A stretch of DNA of 15,391 nucleotides, taken from the NCBI GenBank assembly GCA_021785055.1, contig JAJYGS010000090.1, positions 1 to 15,391 on the forward strand, written 5' to 3'. Position numbers and translations under genes: made by a program. Positions 6,902 through 14,098 of this stretch are shown here, one piece after another. Within the stretch, counting starts at the first letter, position 1; each line of letters begins with the position of its first letter. The DNA comes from Nitrospirota bacterium (GTDB taxonomy: Bacteria > Nitrospirota > JACRHJ01). The notes beneath the pieces are model-generated. The model was not told the origin of the DNA, searched no databases, and saw only the letters and a list, made by a program, of their open reading frames with translations.

Positions 6902-7915
6902 TCAAAAATCGTGCTTTTCGGCCTTCAGTTCCTCCAGTTTTTCCGCCGCGAAATCCACCAGTTTTTCCACGCCCTCGTGCGTTACGGCGGAGATGGCGAA
7001 GAATGGATAGCCCTCTTTTATGCAATGATTACGAAGACTTGCTATGCGCAACTCGTCGCCCGCGTCGATCTTTGTCGCCACCGCGACCATGAACCGGTTC
7101 ATCAACTCCGGGTTATATTTGCGCAACTCCTCGTTTATAAGGACAAAATTCTCCACCGGGTCCCCCGCAAACGGCGTAACCTCAACTAAATGCAGGAGAA
7201 TTTTCGTTCTCTCCACGTGCCGCAGGAACTGCGCGCCCAGGCCCGCGCCCATGTGCGCGCCCTCGATAAGGCCCGGTATGTCAGCGATAACAAAGCTTTT
7301 TCTGCCCTCCGGCTTCACGACGCCCAGGTTCGGCACAAGCGTCGTAAAGGGATAGTCCGCAATCTTCGGCTTGGCCGACGAAATAACTGAAATAAGCGTG
7401 GATTTCCCGGCGTTCGGAAGTCCTATAAGTCCTGCATCTGCAAGGAGTTTCAGTTCCAGGAGCAGCGTCTTTTCCTCGCCCGGCAGGCCGGCCTGGGCAA
7501 AGCGCGGGGCCTGGTGCGTGGGGGATTTAAAGAACGTATTCCCCTTGCCGCCGCGCCCGCCGTACGCAGCGACGACCTCCTGCCCGTCCTCGGCCAAATC
7601 CGCAATGATTTCACCGGTTTCTGCGTCCCTTACCACCGTCCCGGCGGGGACTTTCACGAGGATGTCCGGGCTGTCCGCACCGGTCATCTGCTTGCCCCTG
7701 CCGTCTCCGCCGTCCTTGCAGGTATAGTGCTGCTGGTATTTCTGGTCGAGAAGGGTATTGAGCTGAGTGCTTGATTTTATTATAATATTCCCGCCTTTGC
7801 CTCCGTCTCCGCCGTCCGGGCCGCCTTTCGGGACGTACTTCTCCCTCCGGAAGCTCACGCAGCCGCGCCCTCCGTCCCCTGCTTTTACATATATTTTTGC
7901 AATATCAACGAACAT
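6902..7915 (-). CDS. obgE: Obg-family GTPase
   Basis: This essential GTPase is linked to late 50S ribosome assembly and stress control. The protein has 337 residues. The glycine-rich Obg fold covers about residues 1-158 (VKAGDGGRGCVSFRREK, GGPDGGDGGKGG). The G domain follows with G1 GLPNAGKST (165-173), the switch I region YPFTTL (188-193), G3 DIPG (212-215) and G5 SA (309-310). The G4 motif reads TKID (281-284) rather than NKxD. The short charged C-terminus (LEELKAEKHDF) means there is no large OCT domain. ATG at 7915 is the only sensible start; its Shine-Dalgarno is weak (AAAGA). It follows rpmA after a strong terminator, so it probably has its own promoter. Confidence 0.97.
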   Translation of the reverse strand: MFVDIAKIYVKAGDGGRGCVSFRREKYVPKGGPDGGDGGKGGNIIIKSSTQLNTLLDQKYQQHYTCKDGGDGRGKQMTGADSPDILVKVPAGTVVRDAETGEIIADLAEDGQEVVAAYGGRGGKGNTFFKSPTHQAPRFAQAGLPGEEKTLLLELKLLADAGLIGLPNAGKSTLISVISSAKPKIADYPFTTLVPNLGVVKPEGRKSFVIADIPGLIEGAHMGAGLGAQFLRHVERTKILLHLVEVTPFAGDPVENFVLINEELRKYNPELMNRFMVAVATKIDAGDELRIASLRNHCIKEGYPFFAISAVTHEGVEKLVDFAAEKLEELKAEKHDF

Positions 7916-7951
7916 ATATTCTTTATCATGGACATTTGGAAATCGCCGCCA

Positions 7952-7979
7952 AATATCCAGAATTATCCTGAAATGTTAA
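7952..7979 (-). promoter_or_regulatory. Possible obgE promoter
   Basis: TTAACA (7974-7979) and GATATT (7952-7957) are separated by 16 bases on the minus strand, giving five and four matches to the sigma70 consensus. The site lies between the rpmA terminator and the obgE start, where a promoter is needed, and would give a leader of about 30 bases. The -10 box is only fair. Confidence 0.4.
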
Positions 7980-7991
7980 GTGCTTAGCAAA

Positions 7992-8020
7992 TAAAAAAGC
8001 CCCGCCTCGGCGGGGCTTTC
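7992..8020 (-). terminator. Strong rho-independent terminator after rpmA
   Basis: AAAGCCCCGCC (7996-8006) and GGCGGGGCTTT (8009-8019) are perfect complements. On the minus strand the G+C-rich hairpin is followed by a run of six T residues (7998-7993). It ends the rplU-rpmA transcript and separates it from obgE. The plus-strand copy ends in TTTCGTTTTG and is weaker. Confidence 0.92.
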
Positions 8021-8038
8021 GTTTTGCTTTCGGCGGGT

Positions 8039-8308
8039 TTAGGCCTCTCCCTGCGGGACGGCGTAGACGCTTGCCTTCTTCCTGTCTTTGCCCCAGCGCT
8101 CGAACTTTACGATTCCCGGTATCTTTGCGAACAGGGTATCGTCCTTGCCGAGGCCGACGTTCGTTCCCGGATGAATCCTTGTGCCTCTCTGCCTTACGAT
8201 TATGCTCCCGCCGGTGACGAGTTCGCCCTCGTAGCGCTTAACCCCAAGCCTCTGCGAATTGGAGTCCCGCCCGTTCCTGGAGCTGCCGACGCCTTTTTTA
8301 TGTGCCAT
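8039..8308 (-). CDS. rpmA: 50S ribosomal protein L27
   Basis: The protein has 89 residues and carries the L27 start MAHKKGVGSSRNGRDSNSQR, in which the flexible N-terminal tail reaches the peptidyl transferase centre. The conserved core follows (GGSIIVRQRGTRIHPG, GKDDTLFA). There is no N-terminal extension, so the cleaved form seen in Firmicutes is not present. GGAGG lies nine bases before the ATG. The gene is cotranscribed with rplU across a 149-base gap that contains a palindromic repeat, and a strong terminator follows. Confidence 0.98.
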   Translation of the reverse strand: MAHKKGVGSSRNGRDSNSQRLGVKRYEGELVTGGSIIVRQRGTRIHPGTNVGLGKDDTLFAKIPGIVKFERWGKDRKKASVYAVPQGEA

Positions 8309-8330
8309 TTTATAAAACCTCCAGAAAAGT

Positions 8331-8402
8331 TCGTCATACCCGCGAAAGCTGGTATCCAGATTTTAAAACTGGATTCCCTCTTAAAACATTCGGGAATGAC
8401 GG
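8331..8402. repeat. Degenerate dispersed palindromic repeat, copy B
   Basis: Between rplU and rpmA, CGTCAT (8332-8337) pairs with ATGACG (8396-8401), and ATCCAG (8354-8359) pairs with CTGGAT (8369-8374) around the loop ATTTTAAAA. The whole unit can fold into one long imperfect cruciform. The edge words TTCGTCATNCCCG and CGGGAATGACG match copy A at 1901-1953. A further GGAATCCAG fragment lies near 8445. Such repeats often settle in operon gaps and may change mRNA stability. Confidence 0.65.
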
Positions 8403-8457
8403 CTTCAAATACACAAATTGCGTTCCGGACCCCTTTCGGCCCCGGAATCCAGCCCGC

Positions 8458-8769
8458 TTACGCCGTTATTTCCTTTATCTTCAGCTCCGTAAAATCCTGC
8501 CTGTGGCCGCGCATCTTGCGGTAGTTCTTGCGCCTTTTGTGCTTGAAGACGAGTATTTTCTTGGCCCTGCCATCGCGCACTACCTCGGCGGTAACCTTGG
8601 CCCCGGAAAGCGTCGGATTGCCGATTTTTACGTCCCCGGCATTTTCCGCCAGAAGGACTTCGGAAATCTCGACCGTCTCCCCGGCCTTCGCCCCCAGGCT
8701 CTCAACCTTCACGACATCGCCCGGCGCGACCTTGTACTGTTTCCCGCCGGTCTTTATTATGGCATACAT
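8458..8769 (-). CDS. rplU: 50S ribosomal protein L21
   Basis: The protein has 103 residues, the same length as E. coli L21, and starts with the family signature MYAIIKTGGKQYKV. The basic C-terminal motif FKHKRRKNYRKMRGHRQ binds 23S rRNA. I chose ATG 8769: a near-perfect Shine-Dalgarno GGAGGTGAT (8774-8782) ends five bases upstream. The in-frame GTG at 8778 lies inside that site and cannot be the start. The gene is the first of the rplU-rpmA transcript. Confidence 0.98.
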   Translation of the reverse strand: MYAIIKTGGKQYKVAPGDVVKVESLGAKAGETVEISEVLLAENAGDVKIGNPTLSGAKVTAEVVRDGRAKKILVFKHKRRKNYRKMRGHRQDFTELKIKEITA

Positions 8770-8798
8770 TATTATCACCTCCGGAAATCGAAGGTATT

Positions 8799-8827
8799 TT
8801 TATACCTTATAAGGAGTATATTGTCAA
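8799..8827 (-). promoter_or_regulatory. Strong sigma70-type promoter of rplU-rpmA
   Basis: A perfect -35 box TTGACA (8822-8827) and a -10 box TATAAA (8799-8804) are spaced 17 bases apart. The spacer contains the 10-base palindrome CCTTATAAGG (8805-8814). The -10 region is part of a second inverted repeat, AAGGTA/TACCTT (8791-8796 and 8803-8808). Transcription should begin near 8792, giving a leader of only about 22 bases. The palindromes might serve a repressor, which I cannot show. Confidence 0.85.
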
Positions 8828-8834
8828 GACAAAT

Positions 8835-11060
8835 TTATCGCCCTTTCTTTCCCCCGGCCCGGTATTTCATCCGGACAGGCTCCCGGCGGGGCCTTCCGGA
8901 ATCCGGCATGTCGGCCACAGAGAAATCCATCTGCCGCCGCTCAAGGTCTATCCTTTCCAATATCACGTCCACCCTGTCCCCCAGCCGGAACTGCCGCCCG
9001 GTATGCTCACCCGTGAGGGAGTGCTCCCGTTCGAGGTAGCTGTAATAGTCGTCGTGCAGCGACGTAAGGCGCACCAGGCCCTCGACGAAATATTCGTCCA
9101 GTTCCACGAAGAACCCGAACGCCGTCACGCCCGCGACGTATCCCGTGAACTCGCCGCCGACCTTGTCCGTCATGAACTGGAGCTTCTTTATCTCCACGAC
9201 CTCACGCTCCGCCTCCTCCGCCTCCCGCTCCATGAACGAGCAGTGCTGGCCGAGCGTGCCGAGGCCGGAAGCTATTTCCGACTTCCGTTCCGCAGACAGC
9301 GACTTCTTCTTCAGAAGCTCCTTGAGCGCCCTGTGGACGCTTAGGTCGGGGTATCTCCTGATGGGCGACGTGAAGTGGCAGTAGCATCTTGCGGCAAGCC
9401 CGAAATGGCCGGCGTTCTCCGGGGTATATTTCGCAAGCTTCATCGAGTGCAGTATCACTGTATTTAGGAACCTCTCCTCCGGGCGGCCCTCAAGCTTCTC
9501 GATGAGACGGGCGAAATGTTTCGGCCTGATGCTGCCTCCGGCGGGCCAGGGAAGTCCGAAACTTTTCACCAAATCCCCCAGTATCTCCATCTTTTCCTCG
9601 TCCGGCTCCTCGTGGACGCGATAAAGAAACGGCACCCCGTGGGCCTCGAGGTGCGCGGCGACGGTCTCGTTCGCGGCAAGCATGAATTCCTCGATAAGCC
9701 TGTGGGCCTGGTTTCTCTCCGCCTTCACAATCGCCGTCGTCTTTCCCGTAAGGTCGAGGATTACCTCCGGCTCCGGGAGGTCGAAGTCTATGCTCCCGCG
9801 CCTGCGCCTCATCTTGTTCAGCCGCTCCATAAGCTCGCGCATGAGAAGGAAGTTCCCGACCAGTCCGGAATATTTCTCTTTCGTCTCCGGGTCGTCCTTT
9901 TCGATTATCGCGGCGACGCCGGTATAGGTCATCCGGGCGCGGCTCTTGATAACGCTCTCGTATACGTCGTATGAGACGCGGTTTCCGTCCTTGTCGAAGA
10001 CCATTTCCGCCGTGAGCGTCAGCCGCTCCACGTCCGGATTCAGGCTGCATATTCCATTGCTCAGCTCCTCCGGCAGCATCGGCAGCACCCTGTCGGGGAA
10101 GTATACGCTCGTCGTCCGCTCGCGCGCATCGGAATCCAGGGCGGAGCCGGGTCTTACGTAATGGGCCACGTCGGCTATGGATACCAAGAGCCGGATATTT
10201 CCGCCATCCGCAGGCTCGACGGATACCGCGTCGTCGAAATCCCGCGCGCGTTCGCCGTCTATCGTAACGGTCGGCCTGTCCCGGAGGTCGATCCGGCCTT
10301 CCCGCATGGACGGCGTAACCTTACCGGCCACGGCCACGGCTTCTTCCAGTGCCGCGCCGGAGAACCTTGTCGAAAGCCCGTGCTCCTCGATTACAATATC
10401 CGTCTCTATCCCCGGCTCGCCCGGAAGCCCGAGGATCTTTACCACCTCCGCCTCAGGCGCCCTGTGCGGCTCCGGGAATCTCTTTATTTTCGCCACGACC
10501 ATCTGGCCGTCTTTTGCGCCGCCTTTCTCTTTCGGTGGGATGTAGAAGTCGTGCGTGATGCGCGGGTTCGTTGAGATTACCACGCCGAAGCCGCGCCCGG
10601 ACTCGTATTTACCGACAACCCTGTCCGTCGCGCGCTCAAGGATACGCATGACGCGGCCTTCCCGCCGGCCTTCTCCTTTTTCCCGCTCGATTCTCGCCAC
10701 GACCCTGTCCCCGTGCATCGCGCCCATCATTGCAATGGAACGGACGTAAACATCCGCGCCGCGGCCTCCGGCGCCGGTAGACCGGCTTCCGGCACCTGCT
10801 GGCTGCTCCGGCATAACGAAACCGTAGCCGTCCGGGTGCACGGAGAGCGTCCCGACGACGAGGTTCATTTGCGACGGCAGGCCGTAGCGGTTGCCGCGTA
10901 TTTTGACAATCTCGCCGTCTTTGACAAGCTCGCGCACGGCGCGTTTTACGTCCTGCCTCTCCTCTTTCGGCGCGCCCAGGCTCCGCATCAGCTCCTTCAT
11001 AAGAAGCGGGTGGTAGGTCTTGTCGCGCATGAGGGAGAGGATTTTCTGCTTCTGTTCCAT
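8835..11060 (-). CDS. rnr: Ribonuclease R (3'-5' exoribonuclease)
   Basis: This processive exoribonuclease degrades structured RNA and takes part in RNA quality control. The protein has 741 residues. An N-terminal winged-helix region (about 1-62) precedes two cold-shock domains; the first (about 66-125) carries a Gly/Ser-rich insertion at 87-102. The RNB catalytic domain starts near 255 and holds the metal-binding signature TIDGERARDFDDAV (266-279, with Asp268, Asp274, Asp276 and Asp277). Further RNB motifs are HRLIEEFMLAANE and FTSPIRRYPDL. A C-terminal S1 domain (about 640-715, FTGYVAGVTAFGFFVELDE) is followed by a short basic tail. ATG 11060 has AAGGA just upstream. It begins 14 bases after the preceding membrane-protein gene and is probably cotranscribed with it. 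Confidence 0.96.
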   Translation of the reverse strand: MEQKQKILSLMRDKTYHPLLMKELMRSLGAPKEERQDVKRAVRELVKDGEIVKIRGNRYGLPSQMNLVVGTLSVHPDGYGFVMPEQPAGAGSRSTGAGGRGADVYVRSIAMMGAMHGDRVVARIEREKGEGRREGRVMRILERATDRVVGKYESGRGFGVVISTNPRITHDFYIPPKEKGGAKDGQMVVAKIKRFPEPHRAPEAEVVKILGLPGEPGIETDIVIEEHGLSTRFSGAALEEAVAVAGKVTPSMREGRIDLRDRPTVTIDGERARDFDDAVSVEPADGGNIRLLVSIADVAHYVRPGSALDSDARERTTSVYFPDRVLPMLPEELSNGICSLNPDVERLTLTAEMVFDKDGNRVSYDVYESVIKSRARMTYTGVAAIIEKDDPETKEKYSGLVGNFLLMRELMERLNKMRRRRGSIDFDLPEPEVILDLTGKTTAIVKAERNQAHRLIEEFMLAANETVAAHLEAHGVPFLYRVHEEPDEEKMEILGDLVKSFGLPWPAGGSIRPKHFARLIEKLEGRPEERFLNTVILHSMKLAKYTPENAGHFGLAARCYCHFTSPIRRYPDLSVHRALKELLKKKSLSAERKSEIASGLGTLGQHCSFMEREAEEAEREVVEIKKLQFMTDKVGGEFTGYVAGVTAFGFFVELDEYFVEGLVRLTSLHDDYYSYLEREHSLTGEHTGRQFRLGDRVDVILERIDLERRQMDFSVADMPDSGRPRREPVRMKYRAGGKKGR

Positions 11061-11074
11061 TGTCCTTAATTATA

Positions 11075-11401
11075 TTATGAATTTACCAGCACGAACACCC
11101 TGTAGCAGAACCATATCACCGGCAGGATGAAGACAAGCAGGAACCATCGGCTCTTGTGGATTATGCCCCAGAAGACAAAACCGACCGCCGAGTAGAAAAG
11201 GCCGTTTGCGGCTATCGAGAGCGTCAGGTATCCGAACCTCGCGTTCATGGGCCGTCCAGGGTCTGCAAGGAAAATGAAACCCGGCCATAAAAATACGACG
11301 AACCACGAGCCGAAGTCGTATTGCACGAAGTGCCAGGCGAACTCGAAAAAGAACGGGACAACGAGACCCGTAAGGCCGAATACGGCAAGGTATTTCCTCA
11401 A
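11075..11401 (-). CDS. Small four-helix membrane protein, function unknown
   Basis: The product is a hydrophobic protein of 108 residues with four likely membrane helices (about 4-24, 30-47, 59-82 and 84-104). Its aromatic-rich loops include GSWFVVFLWPGFIFL and FVFWGIIHKSRW. No catalytic motif is visible and I do not recognise a family. The start is TTG at 11401, supported by AAAGGGAG six bases upstream. It lies between a hotdog thioesterase and rnr on the same strand with short gaps, suggesting a three-gene transcript without an obvious functional link. Confidence 0.72.
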   Translation of the reverse strand: MRKYLAVFGLTGLVVPFFFEFAWHFVQYDFGSWFVVFLWPGFIFLADPGRPMNARFGYLTLSIAANGLFYSAVGFVFWGIIHKSRWFLLVFILPVIWFCYRVFVLVNS

Positions 11402-11428
11402 AAGCGACTCCCTTTAACTGATGCAGGT

Positions 11429-11833
11429 TCAGCCGGATTTTACCTTGACCAGCAGCCCTTCCGCCTGGGCCACAACCGTCCCGTCGTCCTTTACGGCGAC
11501 GGCGCCCGCCTCCACGATGTGCCCGGATTCCTTGAGTATCCTGCCGGTAACCCGCACCCTCTCGCCCACCATTAGCGGCCTTTTAAACCGCACGGTAAGC
11601 TTTCCCGTGACGGCGTTCATACCCAGGCTGTATGCCAATTTTGTCATCGCCTCGTCGAGGACGGTGGAGATAATACCTCCGTGGACGATGCCCTTGTAGC
11701 CCTGCCAGGTCTTTGCGGGCGTGAAATCCGCCGAGAGCGACTTATCGTCCCTGTCCAGATGAAACCTGAGCTTGAGCCCCCCCTGGTTGTCCTGCCCGCA
11801 CACGAAACACATCCGGTCGTCGTCCAGTTCCAA
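11429..11833 (-). CDS. PaaI-type hotdog-fold thioesterase
   Basis: The protein has 134 residues and is a single-domain acyl-CoA thioesterase of the 4HBT/PaaI group. It opens with the CFVCGQDNQGGL motif seen in many of these proteins. The active-site stretch YKGIVHGGIISTVLDEAM (about residues 46-63) has the HGG turn before the long hotdog helix and an acidic residue, Asp60. The strand TGKLTVRFKRPLMVGE follows, as expected. The substrate cannot be told from sequence. The start is TTG at 11833, with GGAGG four bases upstream; no in-frame ATG replaces it near this point. It is the first gene of its transcript, 27 bases before the small membrane protein. Confidence 0.9.
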   Translation of the reverse strand: MELDDDRMCFVCGQDNQGGLKLRFHLDRDDKSLSADFTPAKTWQGYKGIVHGGIISTVLDEAMTKLAYSLGMNAVTGKLTVRFKRPLMVGERVRVTGRILKESGHIVEAGAVAVKDDGTVVAQAEGLLVKVKSG

Positions 11834-11893
11834 TTTTCCTCCGCACCGATTCCTGTAATCTTTTTGCCCGCTCCTGCGTCTAAGGCAAGAGAT

Positions 11894-11922
11894 ATGATAA
11901 CCTTTTCCGCAATGCTCTTCAA
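11894..11922 (-). promoter_or_regulatory. Putative promoter of the thioesterase-rnr transcript
   Basis: TTGAAG (11917-11922) and TATCAT (11894-11899) are separated by 17 bases on the minus strand, giving four and five consensus matches. The start would be near 11887, with a leader of about 54 bases. The site overlaps the divergent plus-strand promoter. Confidence 0.55.
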
Positions 11923-11929
11923 GCTTAAA

Positions 11930-11938
11930 TGATATAAT
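11930..11938 (+). promoter_or_regulatory. Extended -10 promoter of the FecR/DUF6600-like gene
   Basis: The plus strand reads TGATATAAT: a consensus TATAAT (11933-11938) preceded by TG one base upstream, the extended -10 form. The -35 position (CAATGC, 11910-11915) is poor, as is usual for extended -10 promoters. The leader would be about 36 bases. Confidence 0.65.
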
Positions 11939-11980
11939 GAAATTAGCGAGAACCCATCGGCAACAAGTATGGAGGAAGAA

Positions 11981-14029
11981 ATGAGAGTCCTTTTCCGCCG
12001 CGCAATACCCGTTCTTGGCATAATCCTTTCGATTTTCCTTGTTTCAGGCCTCCGGGGCCGCGCGTTTGCGGCAGGCGCGGACGCGCCGAACGGCCTTGGG
12101 ATGGCGCGCGTCACGCTGATACGCGGAGACGGCTCCTTCAACGGCAAGGACACGAACGCCTGGGCGGCGCTTTCGCCCAACTTCTCGCTTCAGAACGGCG
12201 ACAGGCTCTGGGCCGGAGACAAATCTAAGATCGAAGTCCAGTTCTCCGGCGGGCACATGGCCTGGCTGAACTACCAGACCGAGCTCGACATCACAAACAT
12301 GGAAATGGCCAAGGGGCTTGCCATACAGGTAGGTCTCGCCTCCGGCGAGGCTTCTTTCGCCACGAGGCCCATGGGCCGAAACGACGTCTTCCAGGTGGAT
12401 ACGCCCAACGCGTCCGTCCGCGCCTACGACAAGGCGCGCTTCCGCGTCACCGTCCTTGGGGACGGGACGACGCAGATAGGCGTGGCGCGCGGGAGGGTGG
12501 AGCTTGAGAGCACGGCCGGCCTCTCCGACATAAACGCGGGCGAGATGGTCGAGATAGAAAAGGACGGCAGCATAAACACCAGCGCCATGCCCGGAAAGGA
12601 CGACTGGGACAGGTGGGTGGACGCAAGGTGGGAGCGTTATATCCGCCCGTCGAGGAGCGCGCGCTATCTCCCGCCTGCCCTTGACAACTACGGCTACGAG
12701 TTCGACGATAGCGGGCACTGGGTGGACAATCCCGGTTACGGCAACGTCTGGGTGCCGTCGGTCGGCCCGACATGGTCTCCATATTCCAACGGCAGGTGGG
12801 TCTGGGTGGACGGAGATTATACGTGGCTCCCGTACGACCCGTTTTATGCCTGCTTCCATTACGGCAGGTGGTCCTGGTCTATCTCGACAGGCTGGTTCTG
12901 GCTGCCGCCCGCGCCGTCGGTTGGGGTATGGTGGTCCCCCGGCTACGTCGGCTGGGCGTGGAGCGGCGGCATGGTATCATGGGTACCGCTTGCCCCTGGC
13001 GAGGTATATTACGGCTACGGCTATTACGGTCCGCAGAGCGTCAATATAAACGTCACCCGCGTGACGGTCATAAAGAACGTATACATAAACAGCAGGGTCA
13101 ATAACGCCGTCGTCGTCGTAAATAGGCATAACTTCCTTAGGGGCCGCACGACGCGCGTGGCGATAGCAAGGCGGCAGAACCCGTTCCTGCATCCCGGAGC
13201 GATGGGCGCGCGGGTCATGCCGGGAACCCCTGCAAGGGCTATAAAGCCTATAAAGGCCACGATGGACCCGAGGCCGGGAGTAAAGCCGAAACATCTTCCG
13301 CCCGCGCGGATACAGAAGGTCATTCCGATGCTCAGGAAAAGAGCGATTGCACGGTCGAAAGGGGCGTCAGCCTTCAGGCCGGGCAGGAAGCCGCAGAGGG
13401 TGCCCTTCAGGAAACTCGGCAGGAAAGCTCCCGCCATAAGACCCACGCCAGGAAGACCGGGAGCCGCTCCAGGCCGCAGAGTTGCGCCCGCAAGGCCCGG
13501 AATAAGGGGACAGAGGCCAGGAATAATAAGGCAGAGGCCCGGCAATTTCCAGCGCGGGAAACAGTGGCCGAAAACACAATTCAACAGGAACCGTCCGGCG
13601 CCTCCGGGGAAAAGGGCCGCGCCCGCTATAGAACGGGGGCGTCTTCGGCAACCCCCGGCGCCAGAGAGCAGGGGGCAATCGGCTCCGTCAAAGCCCGCAA
13701 TTCAGGAGAGGGGCAGGCAGCGTATCGCACCGGAACGTAAAGCGGCACCGACGGGCAGGTCGACCGGCTTCGAGGGCAGGAAATTTCAGGCCCCGCCGCG
13801 GGCCAGGGGCGGCGAGAGTCGGACGACCGCCGGCGAGGCCGCGAGGCCCGCGCCGGGCAGCAGGGCGCCCCAGGCCGGCAGAGCGGCGGCCCCAAGGCCG
13901 CAGGCCCCGTCCCGCCAGAGGGGGCAGGTAAAGGTTCAGAGGAGGGTGCCTCCCAAGGGACAACCTGCCAGGCCGAAAGGGAACGAAAAGAAGAAAGCGC
14001 GGCCAAAGCAGCGCGAAGAGGGGCAGTAA
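11981..14029 (+). CDS. Secreted FecR-domain / DUF6600-like protein with a long basic Pro/Arg-rich tail
   Basis: The product is 682 residues. A signal peptide ends near GRAFA (about 27). A FecR-like beta domain follows (about 40-205), containing LQNGDRLWAGDKSKIEVQF, a region often called a sigma-regulator/FecR domain. A Trp/Tyr/Gly-rich section (about 235-350) has the DUF6600 look: YSNGRWVWVDGDYTWLPYDP, FHYGRWSW, GWFWLPPAP and VSWVPLAPGE. The last 290 or so residues, from about 387, are low-complexity and strongly basic, with PGR, RPG, APGR and RQRP words and very few acidic residues, so probably disordered. There is no transmembrane segment after the signal. I start at ATG 11981 because GGAGG (11971-11975) lies five bases upstream; the in-frame ATG at 11969 has no such site. 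No FecI or FecA-like partner is adjacent. The molecular role is unknown; envelope or polymer binding is a guess. Confidence 0.88.
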   Translation: MRVLFRRAIPVLGIILSIFLVSGLRGRAFAAGADAPNGLGMARVTLIRGDGSFNGKDTNAWAALSPNFSLQNGDRLWAGDKSKIEVQFSGGHMAWLNYQTELDITNMEMAKGLAIQVGLASGEASFATRPMGRNDVFQVDTPNASVRAYDKARFRVTVLGDGTTQIGVARGRVELESTAGLSDINAGEMVEIEKDGSINTSAMPGKDDWDRWVDARWERYIRPSRSARYLPPALDNYGYEFDDSGHWVDNPGYGNVWVPSVGPTWSPYSNGRWVWVDGDYTWLPYDPFYACFHYGRWSWSISTGWFWLPPAPSVGVWWSPGYVGWAWSGGMVSWVPLAPGEVYYGYGYYGPQSVNINVTRVTVIKNVYINSRVNNAVVVVNRHNFLRGRTTRVAIARRQNPFLHPGAMGARVMPGTPARAIKPIKATMDPRPGVKPKHLPPARIQKVIPMLRKRAIARSKGASAFRPGRKPQRVPFRKLGRKAPAIRPTPGRPGAAPGRRVAPARPGIRGQRPGIIRQRPGNFQRGKQWPKTQFNRNRPAPPGKRAAPAIERGRLRQPPAPESRGQSAPSKPAIQERGRQRIAPERKAAPTGRSTGFEGRKFQAPPRARGGESRTTAGEAARPAPGSRAPQAGRAAAPRPQAPSRQRGQVKVQRRVPPKGQPARPKGNEKKKARPKQREEGQ

Positions 14030-14098
14030 ACAGCGTAACCGGCATGGCCGGGGGTATGGAAGGCAATAACCAGGGCCTCTATAATAGTTCCGGGGGTA

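Noticed and set aside
11969..11980. Upstream ATG start of the FecR-type gene
   Set aside because: It has no Shine-Dalgarno, and the GGAGG that begins within it serves the ATG at 11981.
12044..13584. Long minus-strand open frames opposite the FecR-type gene
   Set aside because: The plus-strand frame has a signal peptide, FecR and DUF6600-like features, a promoter and a Shine-Dalgarno sequence. The opposite frames are compositional mirrors.
14045..14058. Hairpin CCGGCATGGCCGG-like in the gap between the converging FecR-type and hydrolase genes
   Set aside because: The stem is only five pairs and no T run follows on either strand, so I do not call a terminator.
14080..14085. Plus-strand TATAAT in the convergent gap
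   Set aside because: No -35 partner and no plus-strand gene follow; it is probably chance.
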